NCBI RefSeq assembly: GCF_025141935.1
Contig: NZ_CP081120.1
Coordinates: forward strand, 1,674,001-1,738,000
Direction: 5' to 3'
Source of the DNA: Sulfitobacter sp. S190
GTDB taxonomy: Bacteria; Pseudomonadota; Alphaproteobacteria; Rhodobacterales; Rhodobacteraceae
DNA length: 64,000 bases
The notes beneath the pieces were generated by a model, which was not told the origin of the DNA, searched no databases, and saw only the letters and a list, made by a program, of their open reading frames with translations. Below are positions 1-8,697 of the stretch, in pieces. A program made the translations under genes and the position numbers. Each line of letters opens with the position of its first letter. Position 1 is the stretch's first letter.

Positions 1-937
1 CCACAGCATAGTCGCGCAGCGTGTTTTCGTAGTCGTGGATCTGCTGCATTCCGACGCCGGTCATATAATCGAGCGCCACACCCAATCCGATTGTCTGCAC
101 GATGCCCGGTGTACCCGCTTCGAACTTCATCGGGGGGTCATTGTAGACAACCCCGTCCTTCGTGACTTCGCGGATCATGTCGCCACCACCGATAAACGGG
201 CGCATTTCGGCTTGCCGCTCGGCCTTGGCGTAGATTGCACCTGACCCGGACGGCCCGTACAATTTGTGACCCGTTATGCAGTAGAAATCGCACCCGATAT
301 CGGAGACATCAACCGGCATGTGAACCGCGCTCTGGCTGCCGTCCACAAGGACCGCAACGCCCTGTTCATGTGCCGCAGAGGTAATTGATTTCACATCAAC
401 AACCGTTCCCAACACATTGGAAAGGTGGGTAATTGCGATCAATTTGGTGCGGGGGGTCATCGCGTCGATCACCGCTTGCGGGTCCAGCGCGCCTGTACTG
501 TCCACATCCACCCAGACGAGCTTCACGCCCATGCGTTCGCGCAGGAAATGCCACGGCACGATGTTGGCGTGATGCTCCATCACACTCAGAATGATTTCAT
601 CGCCCGCCTGCATGCGCGGCATCGCCCAACCGTAGGCAACCATGTTGATGGCTTCGGTGGTGCCTGAATTGAAGATGATCTCGTCTTCGGAGCCGGCGCC
701 GAGGAAATTTGCGACCTTGCCGCGCACGGCTTCGTATTTGTCGGTCGCCAGGTTCGACAGATAATGCAATCCACGGTGCACATTGGCGTATTCATGCGAA
801 TAGGCCTGATTGATAGCGTCGATCACGACCTGCGGCTTTTGCGCAGAAGCGCCGTTATCGAGGTAAACGAGCGGCTTGCCGTTGACTTCGCGGCTGAGGA
901 TCGGGAAATCGGCGCGGATCGCGGCAACATCATACAT
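1..937 (-). CDS. sufS: Cysteine desulfurase SufS (partial, 3' end outside window)
   Basis: PLP-dependent class V aminotransferase-fold enzyme that takes sulfur from L-cysteine for the SUF iron-sulfur scaffold. About 312 codons are present, from an ATG at 937. Visible motifs are a VHRG segment near residue 55, MEHHAN, THLSNVLGT, and the PLP lysine in TGHKLYGP at about residue 225. The catalytic cysteine loop, expected near residue 360, lies beyond the window. The gene is last of those visible in the operon and its first 8 bases overlap the end of the Yip1-like gene upstream, so it is probably translationally coupled. A second, NifS-type desulfurase sits at the head of the same operon. Family assignment is firm. 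Confidence 0.93.
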   Translation of the reverse strand, partial: MYDVAAIRADFPILSREVNGKPLVYLDNGASAQKPQVVIDAINQAYSHEYANVHRGLHYLSNLATDKYEAVRGKVANFLGAGSEDEIIFNSGTTEAINMVAYGWAMPRMQAGDEIILSVMEHHANIVPWHFLRERMGVKLVWVDVDSTGALDPQAVIDAMTPRTKLIAITHLSNVLGTVVDVKSITSAAHEQGVAVLVDGSQSAVHMPVDVSDIGCDFYCITGHKLYGPSGSGAIYAKAERQAEMRPFIGGGDMIREVTKDGVVYNDPPMKFEAGTPGIVQTIGLGVALDYMTGVGMQQIHDYENTLRDYAV

Positions 938-1523
938 TTGCGGGAACTCCGAGGGTCGCGAGGCCAACGACCCCGCCCAGAATAATTATACCAAAAAACA
1001 GACCGACAATCGCCAGCACAAGCACGCCGAGACTGTGGAAATTGGACGGAAGGCGCATCGAGACCGTGATGAAATTAAGCATGATCCAGAAGCCGATCAC
1101 ACCTGCGGCGGCGGAAAACAGCAGCGCAAGTATCGGGGATACAAGGGCGAGAACGGTCAGGATCACCTGCGCGGCCACACGCATGGCCTGCAACCATGTC
1201 ATGACGGCAAGAAGATCACCGAAATCGCCCTCTCCGCCCATCGTGCGCGCGGTCCAGTAAAGTGCGTGGACCGCCAGAACCAGCAACCCGGTCCACAAGA
1301 AGAAGAAGATCAAAGGCTCGTAGAAAAACTGCGGCAGCTCTGCGACTCGTGGCCCTTGAAGGGTCGTCAGCGCGATCGACAGAATGTACAGCACGCTGCA
1401 GAGCGCCAGCGCGGTCCAAAGCGTCGTCCGGTCGAGATAAAGACCGATGATACGCTCCGCCGCACTGCGTGGTGCGCGCAGGGTTTCCATGGCCAAATCG
1501 GTGAGAAAAGCAAGATCCATCAT
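930..1523 (-). CDS. Yip1-family membrane protein (second copy in suf operon)
   Basis: Integral membrane protein of 197 residues with about five hydrophobic segments and a YIP1-like layout. The start is the ATG at 1523, the first of two adjacent methionines (MMDLAFLTDLA), which overlaps the stop of the preceding Yip1-like gene as ATGA. The open frame extends further upstream, but that part is antisense-like and has no suitable start. It lies between another Yip1-like gene and sufS, with overlaps at both ends, so it is co-translated with SUF genes. No enzymatic motif is visible. The function is unknown; a membrane tether or transport role for the SUF machinery is inference from position only. 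Confidence 0.8.
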   Translation of the reverse strand: MMDLAFLTDLAMETLRAPRSAAERIIGLYLDRTTLWTALALCSVLYILSIALTTLQGPRVAELPQFFYEPLIFFFLWTGLLVLAVHALYWTARTMGGEGDFGDLLAVMTWLQAMRVAAQVILTVLALVSPILALLFSAAAGVIGFWIMLNFITVSMRLPSNFHSLGVLVLAIVGLFFGIIILGGVVGLATLGVPANV

Positions 1524-2005
1524 GCGGTTCCATCCGCGGCCAGAAGGCCCTTTGCCCAGAACCATCCGAATACCGCCAGCCAGATCAATCCGACCATTTG
1601 CAATTGCACGCCCTGCCCGATGAAACCGGCCACGAGGCCCAGCAGCAAAAAGACCGGAGCGGTGGCCAACAACGACCAGATCAGCGTAAACCTGATCTGA
1701 AACCCACTGATGTTGCGGCGCGCGATGCGCGACAGCAGCCAAATCAGCGCTGCGAATGCGTACACGAGCAACGGCATGATAAAGATATACAGGAACGCGC
1801 TCCAATACAGCCGCGCAATCAAAGGCACGTCCGGTCGCAGCTCAGCCTCGCGCGCCTGATAAGGGGTTGCCGCGACAAACATCAACACGCCCGCGATCAG
1901 CAAAAACAAAAGCGCACGGACCTCGTTGCGCCCCTGGGCAAGAAACCGGGACTGAATGCGCCCCGGTGCCCTGTAAGTCCCCATGATATCCGACGTCAGC
2001 GACAT
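1520..2005 (-). CDS. Yip1-family membrane protein (first copy in suf operon)
   Basis: Membrane protein of about 161 residues with four or five hydrophobic stretches, similar in layout to the next gene. I chose the ATG at 2005 (MSLTSDIMGTY) because it overlaps the sufD stop as TGATG. An in-frame ATG at 2029 would add eight residues inside sufD. A short soluble N terminus with Arg-rich positions precedes the first membrane segment. The two tandem Yip1-like genes look like an old duplication or a heteromeric pair. The function is not known, and no catalytic residues are apparent. Confidence 0.78.
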   Translation of the reverse strand: MSLTSDIMGTYRAPGRIQSRFLAQGRNEVRALLFLLIAGVLMFVAATPYQAREAELRPDVPLIARLYWSAFLYIFIMPLLVYAFAALIWLLSRIARRNISGFQIRFTLIWSLLATAPVFLLLGLVAGFIGQGVQLQMVGLIWLAVFGWFWAKGLLAADGTA

Positions 2006-3285
2006 CAGCTGCGGTGCCGCGTCAGCCAAGCCGCCATGCGGTCGTTTATGTCATCGCGCAGTTCTTCTTGGGCGATTTCCTCAACCGCCTCGGCCAGAAA
2101 GGCCAGCGTGAGCAGATCGGTTGCTTCGGCCGCCGGAACACCACGCGAGCGCAGATAAAACAGCGCTGTCTCGTCAATCGCGCCCGATGTCGAACCGTGT
2201 GAACACGCGACATCATCGGCGTAGATTTCCAGTTCGGGCTTGGCGAGGAACTGGCTGTCCTCATCGAGCAGCAAAGATTGGCTGATCTGATACCCGTCGG
2301 TTTTCTGTGCGCCTGCCTTTACCAGGATCTTGCCCTGGAAAACGCCGGTTGCACCGTTGCGCAGCACCTTCTTGAACACCTGGCGGCTCTCGCAGTTTAC
2401 CGCATCGTGGGTGATAAAAACCGTGTCGTCATGGTGAAAGTCGCCATCACCGACGCAGGCTCCGGCGACATGCGCGAGCGCGTCGTCGCCCGTAAATTCG
2501 ATCACGCAATCATTGCGCGTCAGCACACCATTGACCGTGAGCGTAAAGCTGCGGAAGGCGCTCTGATGGCCGAGACGGGCAAAGATATGCGTTGCGGCGC
2601 GGCGCTCGTGATCGCGCCCCTGTGCGCGGACATGGTGGAATGATGCGTCATCGGCCACGTCCACTTCCATGACCTTGTTGAAGCGTGCCGCCGCGGGCCC
2701 GTTCTCAAGCAAAGTCATCTCGGCGCCCGCGTCCAGTTTGATGCAGTGGTGTAGAATCGCGTCAGAAGTATCTGAATTGTGTCGATAAATCAGATTTACC
2801 GGCTTGCTGACCTTGCCCGTCACATGGATCAGTACACCGTCCGTGGCGAAGGCGGTATTAAGAGCGGCCAAGGGGCGTTCTACCGGTATCTGACCGCGTG
2901 TTTCCAGAACGCCGTACAGATTGGTCGCCCAATGCAGATCACTGTCCGCAGCTGCGAGCCTTTCGATGCTGATGCCCTCGAGGCTCAGGTCGTCGGACGC
3001 CTCTGCGTCAAAAACACCGTCCACGAAAACGACCTTTAACCGGTCGACTGCATCGAACATCGGCGCTTCATCGTTGTGAAAAACCGCGGCTGGTTCGGGC
3101 GTCGCTTGCGTCAGCGTATCGGGGCGCGTGTATTTCCAGTATTCGTCACGGCGAAGCGGCAAGCCCATGGCGCGCACCCGCGCCAACGCATCGTCGCGTG
3201 CGGGTTTTGCCCACGTTGCATCCGGCATCGACAATGTGCCGATCATCGCCTCCGTCGCATCCATTTTCGCAGCAGGTATCGCCAT
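2005..3285 (-). CDS. sufD: Fe-S cluster assembly protein SufD
   Basis: SufD partner of the SufBC2D scaffold, 426 residues, the usual family length. The C-terminal half has the SufB/SufD beta-helix core, with features such as VFQGKILVKAGAQKTDGYQ and a conserved CSHG(S/A)T segment followed by an RSRG helix. The start at 3285 overlaps the stop of sufC, so the two are coupled. It acts in the cytoplasm with SufB and the SufC ATPase in cluster assembly and possibly iron entry. Nothing abnormal is seen in the frame. Confidence 0.95.
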   Translation of the reverse strand: MAIPAAKMDATEAMIGTLSMPDATWAKPARDDALARVRAMGLPLRRDEYWKYTRPDTLTQATPEPAAVFHNDEAPMFDAVDRLKVVFVDGVFDAEASDDLSLEGISIERLAAADSDLHWATNLYGVLETRGQIPVERPLAALNTAFATDGVLIHVTGKVSKPVNLIYRHNSDTSDAILHHCIKLDAGAEMTLLENGPAAARFNKVMEVDVADDASFHHVRAQGRDHERRAATHIFARLGHQSAFRSFTLTVNGVLTRNDCVIEFTGDDALAHVAGACVGDGDFHHDDTVFITHDAVNCESRQVFKKVLRNGATGVFQGKILVKAGAQKTDGYQISQSLLLDEDSQFLAKPELEIYADDVACSHGSTSGAIDETALFYLRSRGVPAAEATDLLTLAFLAEAVEEIAQEELRDDINDRMAAWLTRHRS

Positions 3286-4040
3286 TACACCACCTCGCTC
3301 AGGATGTCTGCATAGCCGTTGTTTTCGACTTCCAATGCCAGTTCGGGACCACCGGTTTTGACGATGCGCCCGTCCGCCATGATATGGACGACATCGGGTT
3401 TTATGTGGTCGAGCAGGCGCTGGTAGTGCGTGATGACCAGAAAGCCACGCCCCTCCGAGCGCAGCGCATTGACGCCTTCCGCCACCAGTTTCATCGCGTC
3501 CACATCGAGACCTGAGTCTGTTTCATCCAGAATGCACATCTTTGGCTCGAGCATCGCCATCTGCAAAATCTCGTTGCGTTTCTTTTCCCCGCCGGAAAAG
3601 CCCATGTTGACCGGACGCTTCAGCATATCGGCATCGATCTTCAGCTCTTTCGCCTTGGCGCGCACAACTTTCAGGAAGTCGGCGGCAGACATCTCATCTT
3701 CGCCGCGGGCTTTGCGTTGGGCATTCACAGCCGTGCGCAGAAACGTCATGTTGCCGACACCGGGAATTTCGACCGGATACTGGAAAGCCAGAAACAGGCC
3801 CGCCGCGGCGCGCTCTTCGGGTTCCATCTCCAGTATGTCTTCGCCTTCCAAAGACGCCTCACCACCGGTGACCTCATAGCCGTCCTTGCCTGAAAGAACG
3901 TATGACAGGGTCGATTTACCTGACCCGTTCGGGCCCATAATTGCGTGCACCTTGCCCGCCTCTACCTCAAGGTTCACGCCTTTGAGAATTTGCTTGTCTT
4001 CGTCTTCCAGTTTGACCGCGAGGTCCTTGATACTCAGCAT
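3285..4040 (-). CDS. sufC: Fe-S cluster assembly ATPase SufC
   Basis: ABC-type ATPase of the SUF scaffold, 251 residues. The Walker A motif GPNGSGKST is at residues 36-44, the signature FSGGEKKRNE is in the middle, and Walker B is MCILDETDSGLD, with the SufC-typical KKRNE variant. It dimerises on SufB and SufD and uses ATP to remodel the scaffold. It overlaps sufD by one base and follows the pyruvyl-transferase-like gene after an 18-base gap containing an RBS-like AAAAAGGA. The gene is intact. Confidence 0.96.
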   Translation of the reverse strand: MLSIKDLAVKLEDEDKQILKGVNLEVEAGKVHAIMGPNGSGKSTLSYVLSGKDGYEVTGGEASLEGEDILEMEPEERAAAGLFLAFQYPVEIPGVGNMTFLRTAVNAQRKARGEDEMSAADFLKVVRAKAKELKIDADMLKRPVNMGFSGGEKKRNEILQMAMLEPKMCILDETDSGLDVDAMKLVAEGVNALRSEGRGFLVITHYQRLLDHIKPDVVHIMADGRIVKTGGPELALEVENNGYADILSEVV

Positions 4041-4058
4041 GGTGCTAGTCCTTTTTCG

Positions 4059-4865
4059 TTAGGCGCGCAGGGCGCTTGATTTCAGATGTGCGGGAAAGCT
4101 CGACCGCAGCGCAGCACGCGCGGCCTCGATCCCGTCGGTGTAGGCAATCTCTCCGGGACGCGCGTCACGCGCCTCGTCCAGAGTGATCGGGTGTGTCATA
4201 TCGCGCCGCCCGATGGAGGCAGCGTAGTCGTGATACTTGAGCCAGCTTTGCCCTTGCGGGTAAAGCCATGTGTTAGGCACGCCGTAGGCATCGGCGATGA
4301 TAAGGCCATGCAGTGATGCCGATACGATCTGCGCACATGATGCGATTTGCAGGCAGACATCCGCTGCGTCCCCACGCGGATCGATCAGCGTAAGTGCCGG
4401 GTCAGACGCCAGCATCGTCTCCAGCGCCAGTGTGCCCATCATCGAAATATGCGGCACAACACCGATCCGGTCGGTGCTGGGACGGTCGCAGGGCAGAACG
4501 GTGTCGATCAGCAGACCCGGATCGCCAAATTGCGTCATTTCGCGCTTGAGCAAGGCGGCGGTGATCGGTCCGCGCACGAGGGCGAGGTCAACGTGGTCGA
4601 GAAAATCGTGACCGAAGACAGGGTTGAGCAACCCACTGCCCCATACGGTGATTTTGCTGCCATCATCGCGCGGCGTCTTGTGTGTGCGCTTCACGACCTG
4701 GATCATCGATCCGATCGCCAGCATGTCGGCTTTGCGCGGGCCCGCATGAACCACAGGTCTGCTGGCGATATGACCGACAACCAGCGGATTGATCGCATCA
4801 CCAAAATTCGGCTTTTCGCGCCACCAGTGAAGGCGGAGCGGCTCAAGTCCTGTCAAATCCTTCAT
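4059..4865 (-). CDS. Polysaccharide pyruvyl transferase-like protein inside the suf operon
   Basis: 268-residue protein resembling the polysaccharide pyruvyl transferase/ExoV-like fold: an early NFGDAINP motif, GSMIQ and VWGSG segments, RGP(I/L)T, a GDPGLL strand, and a late S(A/S)LHG loop that precedes a region typical of GT-B-like donor sites. The start ATG at 4865 overlaps the stop of the YbjQ-like gene (ATGA), so it is translated within the suf transcript. Its presence between sufB and sufC is unexpected, because the family normally modifies surface polysaccharides. I see no codon or frame defect. The precise substrate is unknown. Confidence 0.75.
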   Translation of the reverse strand: MKDLTGLEPLRLHWWREKPNFGDAINPLVVGHIASRPVVHAGPRKADMLAIGSMIQVVKRTHKTPRDDGSKITVWGSGLLNPVFGHDFLDHVDLALVRGPITAALLKREMTQFGDPGLLIDTVLPCDRPSTDRIGVVPHISMMGTLALETMLASDPALTLIDPRGDAADVCLQIASCAQIVSASLHGLIIADAYGVPNTWLYPQGQSWLKYHDYAASIGRRDMTHPITLDEARDARPGEIAYTDGIEAARAALRSSFPAHLKSSALRA

Positions 4866-5176
4866 TCCAGTGTCACCGAAGTGCCAGAGACGGAAACCAT
4901 CATCATGCTGTCTGAAATGATCTCGTAATCGATATCGATGCCGACCACCGCGTCACCGCCCACCCGCGCGCATTCTTCGCGCATCTCCTGCATTGCGGCC
5001 TCACGGGCGTCACGTAGTTTGTTCTCGTACTGACCCGACCGGCCACCGACAATATCGGTGACGCGGGCGAACAGATCGCGCACGATATTGGCACCCATGA
5101 TCGCCTCGCCCACGACAATACCGTTGTAGGAGGTGATGGTCTTACCCTCGATAGTGTTGGTTGTGGTGAGGATCAT
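4862..5176 (-). CDS. YbjQ/UPF0145-family protein
   Basis: 104-residue protein matching the YbjQ (UPF0145, 'heavy-metal-binding') family: TTxNTIEG near the start, a [12 protein letters not shown] turn, a helix ending in GRSGxYE, and a late [13 protein letters not shown] strand. Such proteins form pentamers; their cellular role is not established. The gene overlaps the 57-residue membrane gene before it (ATGA at 5173-5176) and the pyruvyl-transferase-like gene after it. The location suggests co-expression with iron-sulfur assembly. A metal role would fit, but that is inference. Confidence 0.85.
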   Translation of the reverse strand: MILTTTNTIEGKTITSYNGIVVGEAIMGANIVRDLFARVTDIVGGRSGQYENKLRDAREAAMQEMREECARVGGDAVVGIDIDYEIISDSMMMVSVSGTSVTLE

Positions 5177-5346
5177 TTACGCACCTTCTTGAAGTAATCG
5201 ATCGCCAGCCCGATGACCGTATAGATCACGCCGAACAGCAACGCGCCGGTCACTTTTTCCGTCATCGTTTCACCGCTGATGTTGACCACCAGCGACAGCA
5301 GGAAAAACAGGACCGTTGCGATTGCTGCCGACTTGATCGCCGTCAT
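5173..5346 (-). CDS. Small two-helix membrane protein, 57 residues, in suf operon
   Basis: A short open frame with its ATG at 5346 overlapping the sufB stop (TGATG) and its TGA at 5173-5175 overlapping the ATG of the YbjQ-like gene (ATGA). Translation gives 57 residues with two hydrophobic helices, at about residues 7-24 and 33-50, and a basic C-terminal tail (KKVRK). Precise start/stop coupling on both sides and the protein-like composition make it a real gene. It belongs to no family I recognise. It may anchor or regulate a membrane-associated SUF complex, which is inference. Confidence 0.75.
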   Translation of the reverse strand: MTAIKSAAIATVLFFLLSLVVNISGETMTEKVTGALLFGVIYTVIGLAIDYFKKVRK

Positions 5347-6863
5347 CAGCCCACAGAGCCTTCGAGCGAGATTGCCACCAGCGCTTGCGCTTCCATCGCG
5401 AACTCCATCGGCAGCGCCTGCAGCACATCCTTGCAGAAACCGTTGACGACCAGCGCCACCGCTTCCTCCTCGTCCATCCCGCGCGAACGGCAGTAGAACA
5501 GCTGATCGTCGTCCACCTTGGACGTCGTCGCCTCATGCTCTACCCGGCTCGAGTTGTTCTTCACCTCGATGTAGGGCACCGTGTGTGCCCCGCATTTGTC
5601 ACCGATCAGCAGGCTGTCACACTGCGTATAGTTGCGGCTTTCCTTGGCCTTGGGGTGCATCGAGACCAGCCCGCGATAGGTGTTCTGCGCCTTGCCCGCG
5701 CTGATCCCCTTGGACACGATGCGCGACTTGGTGTTTTTGCCCAGATGCACCATTTTCGTGCCGGTGTCGGCCTGCTGCATGTTGTTGGCGATGGCAATGG
5801 AGTAAAACTCGCCCTGGCTATCATCGCCGCGAAGGATGCAAGACGGGTACTTCCAAGTCACGGCAGAGCCGGTTTCCACCTGCGTCCACATCACCTTGGC
5901 CCGGTCACCCCGGCAATCGGCCCGTTTGGTCACGAAGTTGTAGATCCCGCCTTTTCCGTTTTCATCGCCGGGATACCAGTTCTGAACCGTGGAATATTTC
6001 ACCTCGGCGTCTTCCTCGATGACAATCTCGACAACCGCGGCATGCAGCTGGCTTTCATCACGCTGCGGGGCTGTGCATCCTTCTAGATAGCTGACGTAGG
6101 AACCCTTGTCGGCGATGATCAGCGTCCGCTCGAATTGGCCAGTGTTTTCAGCGTTGATGCGGAAATATGTCGACAGTTCCATCGGACAGCGCACGCCCGG
6201 CGGCACATAAACGAACGACCCATCGGAGAAGACCGCCGAGTTAAGCGTTGCATAGAAATTGTCCTGAACCGGAACGACAGATCCGAGGTATTTCTTGACC
6301 AGTTCGGGGTGCTCCTTGATCGCTTCGGAAATCGAGCAGAAAATCACGCCGGCCTTCTTCAACTCTTCCTGAAAGGTCGTGCCGACCGAAACGGAATCAA
6401 ACACCGCATCGACGGCCACCTTGCGGGGGGCATCGTCCATCTCCTCGGCACCTTCAACACCAGCCAGGATCGCCTGCTCCTTGAGCGGAATCCCCAGCTT
6501 TGCGTAGGTTGCCAGCAGTTTCGGGTCCACCTCGTCCAGCGACTTGGGTTTGACCGCCATCGATTTGGGCCGCGCGTAGTAGTACTGGTCCTGAAAATCG
6601 ATTTCGGGATAATCGACCATTGCCCAATCGGGCTCTTTCATTTGCAGCCAGCGGTCGTAGGCGCCCAGACGCCATTCGGTCATCCACGCGGGCTCGTCGT
6701 TCTTTTCCGAGATCAGCTTCACGATATCGGGCGTCAGCCCCTTGGGCGCATATTCCATCTCGATGTCGGTGGACCAGCCGTGCTTGTATGCACCGCCGAC
6801 TTCACGCACCGCATCTACCGTTTCCTGATCGACACCGTCTTTGACCTGTTCGTCCAAGCTCAT
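5346..6863 (-). CDS. sufB: Fe-S cluster assembly scaffold SufB
   Basis: Core scaffold of the SUF system, 505 residues from the ATG at 6863 ([10 protein letters not shown]). This start is preferred over an upstream in-frame ATG, which would read 50 Arg-rich residues through the end of the desulfurase gene. SufB landmarks include [25 protein letters not shown], a long beta-helix, [15 protein letters not shown] and the final [10 protein letters not shown] with RSRGM. It receives sulfur from SufS and builds the cluster with SufC and SufD. It lies 25 bases after the NifS-type desulfurase and overlaps the small membrane gene by one base. Confidence 0.96.
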   Translation of the reverse strand: MSLDEQVKDGVDQETVDAVREVGGAYKHGWSTDIEMEYAPKGLTPDIVKLISEKNDEPAWMTEWRLGAYDRWLQMKEPDWAMVDYPEIDFQDQYYYARPKSMAVKPKSLDEVDPKLLATYAKLGIPLKEQAILAGVEGAEEMDDAPRKVAVDAVFDSVSVGTTFQEELKKAGVIFCSISEAIKEHPELVKKYLGSVVPVQDNFYATLNSAVFSDGSFVYVPPGVRCPMELSTYFRINAENTGQFERTLIIADKGSYVSYLEGCTAPQRDESQLHAAVVEIVIEEDAEVKYSTVQNWYPGDENGKGGIYNFVTKRADCRGDRAKVMWTQVETGSAVTWKYPSCILRGDDSQGEFYSIAIANNMQQADTGTKMVHLGKNTKSRIVSKGISAGKAQNTYRGLVSMHPKAKESRNYTQCDSLLIGDKCGAHTVPYIEVKNNSSRVEHEATTSKVDDDQLFYCRSRGMDEEEAVALVVNGFCKDVLQALPMEFAMEAQALVAISLEGSVG

Positions 6864-6888
6864 TTCGCTTTCCCCTCGTCGGCGCGGC

Positions 6889-8067
6889 TCATGCGGCGCG
6901 CGCGTGATGTTTCGTCCATTTCGCTGCCCATGCATCGGCAAAACGCAGCACGTCTTCCTCTGTCGTCTCCAGCCCCAGCGATACACGCACCGCACTCGCT
7001 GCATCCACGGCATCGAACCCCATGGCGGTCAGGACGGTGCTGGCCTTTACCTTCCCGCTTGAGCAGGCAGAACCGGCGGAAATCGCAAACCCTGCCAGAT
7101 CCATCTGCATCACCTGCGTCTCGCCCTTCCATCCGGGGGTCAGCATGCAACTGGTATTGGGAAGACGTGCAACGTCTTTCCCGACAAAAATAGTCTTGTT
7201 TGAGGCAGCCGCAATAGCGTTTTCTAGAATATTTCTAAGTTGCGCCACATCGTCCCACCGCCCTGCGACAACATCCCGGTGCGCCGCCTGTGCAGCAGCA
7301 CCAAATCCCGCGATCCCGACGACGTTCTCCGTTCCCGAACGGCGGTTCATCTCCTGCCCCCCGCCCCGCAACACCGGCTCCGGATCGTCTGCGGTGAAGT
7401 TGATCAATGCGCCAACGCCTTTGGGACCACCAATCTTATGTGCGGATAAAATCGCGTAGGACGGAGTCTCGCTGCCATAGTGTACCGACATCTTACCGGC
7501 GAGCTGTGTGATGTCGCAAACAACGGAATATGGCACAGAGCTGTCCGCGGTCGCATTCATCTGCCCACTGCCAACAACAAGGCCGTCCTGGGCCAGAATG
7601 CCCGTCTCACTGTTCGCAGCCGAAAGCGCAAGCAATGCGGCCGGCCCGCGGCCCGCCCGCGCTGTATCTGCTGCGCGTTCGAGCACAAAGTTCCTAAGCG
7701 CCGCCACCCCTTGTGATAACGGCAAGCCCATCCGATCGTAAAGCGAGCCCATCTCATGATCGCTCCAGACGCGCAAACAATCGTGTTCGGTCGGTAAGGC
7801 TGCAAAAACGCCGCCATGTCGCGCCTTCTGGGCCACGGCCAATGCCGCGGCTTCAGTGGCACTTGACGTGAAAATCACCTGCTGCACCTTGCAGCCAACC
7901 AGTTCGGCAACCTGCGCCCGGGCCTTTTCGACAACCCCCTTGGCCGCGCGCCCTTCTGCATGCACCGACGACGGGTTCCCGACCACGTCCATAGCGCCCA
8001 TCATCGCCTGCCGGGCCTCCGCCCTCAGCGGTGTGGTCGCATTATGGTCCAGATAGACGCGGCTCAT
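6889..8067 (-). CDS. NifS/IscS-type cysteine desulfurase
   Basis: 392-residue class V aminotransferase-fold desulfurase that supplies sulfane sulfur. It opens with the typical [10 protein letters not shown], binds PLP through Lys211 in [10 protein letters not shown], and has the catalytic Cys335 in [10 protein letters not shown], the loop form of IscS/NifS-type enzymes. It is the second gene of the iscR-suf operon, so the cell encodes two desulfurases here, this one and SufS. Its ATG at 8067 follows a compact set of hairpins (8077-8114) that may affect its translation. I give no gene symbol because this branch is variously called iscS or nifS. Confidence 0.9.
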   Translation of the reverse strand: MSRVYLDHNATTPLRAEARQAMMGAMDVVGNPSSVHAEGRAAKGVVEKARAQVAELVGCKVQQVIFTSSATEAAALAVAQKARHGGVFAALPTEHDCLRVWSDHEMGSLYDRMGLPLSQGVAALRNFVLERAADTARAGRGPAALLALSAANSETGILAQDGLVVGSGQMNATADSSVPYSVVCDITQLAGKMSVHYGSETPSYAILSAHKIGGPKGVGALINFTADDPEPVLRGGGQEMNRRSGTENVVGIAGFGAAAQAAHRDVVAGRWDDVAQLRNILENAIAAASNKTIFVGKDVARLPNTSCMLTPGWKGETQVMQMDLAGFAISAGSACSSGKVKASTVLTAMGFDAVDAASAVRVSLGLETTEEDVLRFADAWAAKWTKHHARAA

Positions 8068-8087
8068 TTCATCTTGCCCCTAAACTC
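8067..8087 (-). repeat. 21-base direct repeat, copy 1
   Basis: On the minus strand this stretch, running into the first base of the desulfurase ATG, is identical over 21 bases to 14613-14633 on the plus strand. It contains AGTTTAGGGGCAAGATG. It could be a dispersed Roseobacter intergenic element or a shared RBS-region sequence; two copies are too few to decide. Confidence 0.6.
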
Positions 8088-8114
8088 CAGGGAGTTTGAG
8101 GGACAGCGTCCCTC
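8077..8114 (-). promoter_or_regulatory. Two mutually exclusive hairpins between iscR and the desulfurase gene
   Basis: Two inverted repeats share bases 8098-8102. One is GAGGGAC-AGC-GTCCCTC (8098-8114). The other pairs the strand around CCCCTAAACTCC with GGAGTTTGAGGG (8077-8102) across a two-base loop. The second hairpin would hide the AGGGG that lies about 9 bases before the desulfurase ATG and is its best Shine-Dalgarno candidate; the first would leave it free. This could act as a processing site, a terminator-like attenuator or a translational switch. The repeats are visible in the sequence; the switching is inference. Confidence 0.4.
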
Positions 8115-8146
8115 ATCCCCGAAAAAGGATATCCGCGAAAACCGCT

Positions 8147-8605
8147 TCACTCGTCCACAACCGCAAAAAGGTTCGGCACAGCGGGACAGGGCGTCATCTG
8201 GTTGCTTATCACGTCGGACAAACGGGTCTGGTGCAGGAAAACATAGACATGCGCCGACAACCCCTGCCAAAGGCGGTTTGTGAGCGACTGCGCACGGCTG
8301 CCCGACAACCCGCCTGACGCGCCAGCGCCTTTGTGCATCGCGTCAACGGTCTCATCGACAGCCGACAGGATGTCGACCACACGGATTTCGGATGCGGGCT
8401 TGGCCAGTCTGTACCCGCCACCGGGGCCGCGCACGGAACTCACAAGTTCTGCCCGCCGCAACTTCACAAAAAGCTGCTCCAGATAGGGCAAAGAGACCTG
8501 CTGGCGCTCGGCAATATCACCCAACGACACCAGCTGGCCCTCTGGCTGCAGCGCAATATCGGCCAGCGCAACCATGGCATAGCGCCCCTTTGTTGACAGC
8601 TTCAT
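8147..8605 (-). CDS. iscR: Rrf2-family regulator IscR (single-cysteine type)
   Basis: 152-residue Rrf2-family DNA-binding regulator of iron-sulfur biogenesis. The winged helix covers about residues 1-75 (MKLSTKGRYA, SLPYLEQLF, SSVRGPGGGYRLA). The three clustered cysteines that hold the 2Fe-2S cluster in E. coli IscR (92, 98, 104) are absent; the corresponding stretch reads HKGAGASGG, and the only cysteine in the protein is Cys140. Rhodobacter sphaeroides IscR is known to be of this atypical single-cysteine kind. It is the first gene of the suf operon and probably autoregulates it. An ICE-like palindrome lies over its promoter. Confidence 0.92.
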   Translation of the reverse strand: MKLSTKGRYAMVALADIALQPEGQLVSLGDIAERQQVSLPYLEQLFVKLRRAELVSSVRGPGGGYRLAKPASEIRVVDILSAVDETVDAMHKGAGASGGLSGSRAQSLTNRLWQGLSAHVYVFLHQTRLSDVISNQMTPCPAVPNLFAVVDE

Positions 8606-8697
8606 GCTCTAACTCCTGCGGGCGGCGGTCTTTTGTTTGACGCGCACGGCCGAAATGCCTACATCCTGTGGACGGTCGGCACGGGGTCGACCCAAGA

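Noticed and set aside
930-1805. A 291-residue minus-strand reading that extends the Yip1-like gene upstream
   Set aside because: The extra N-terminal part is Arg/His-rich and antisense-like, and the ATGA-linked start at 1523 is better.
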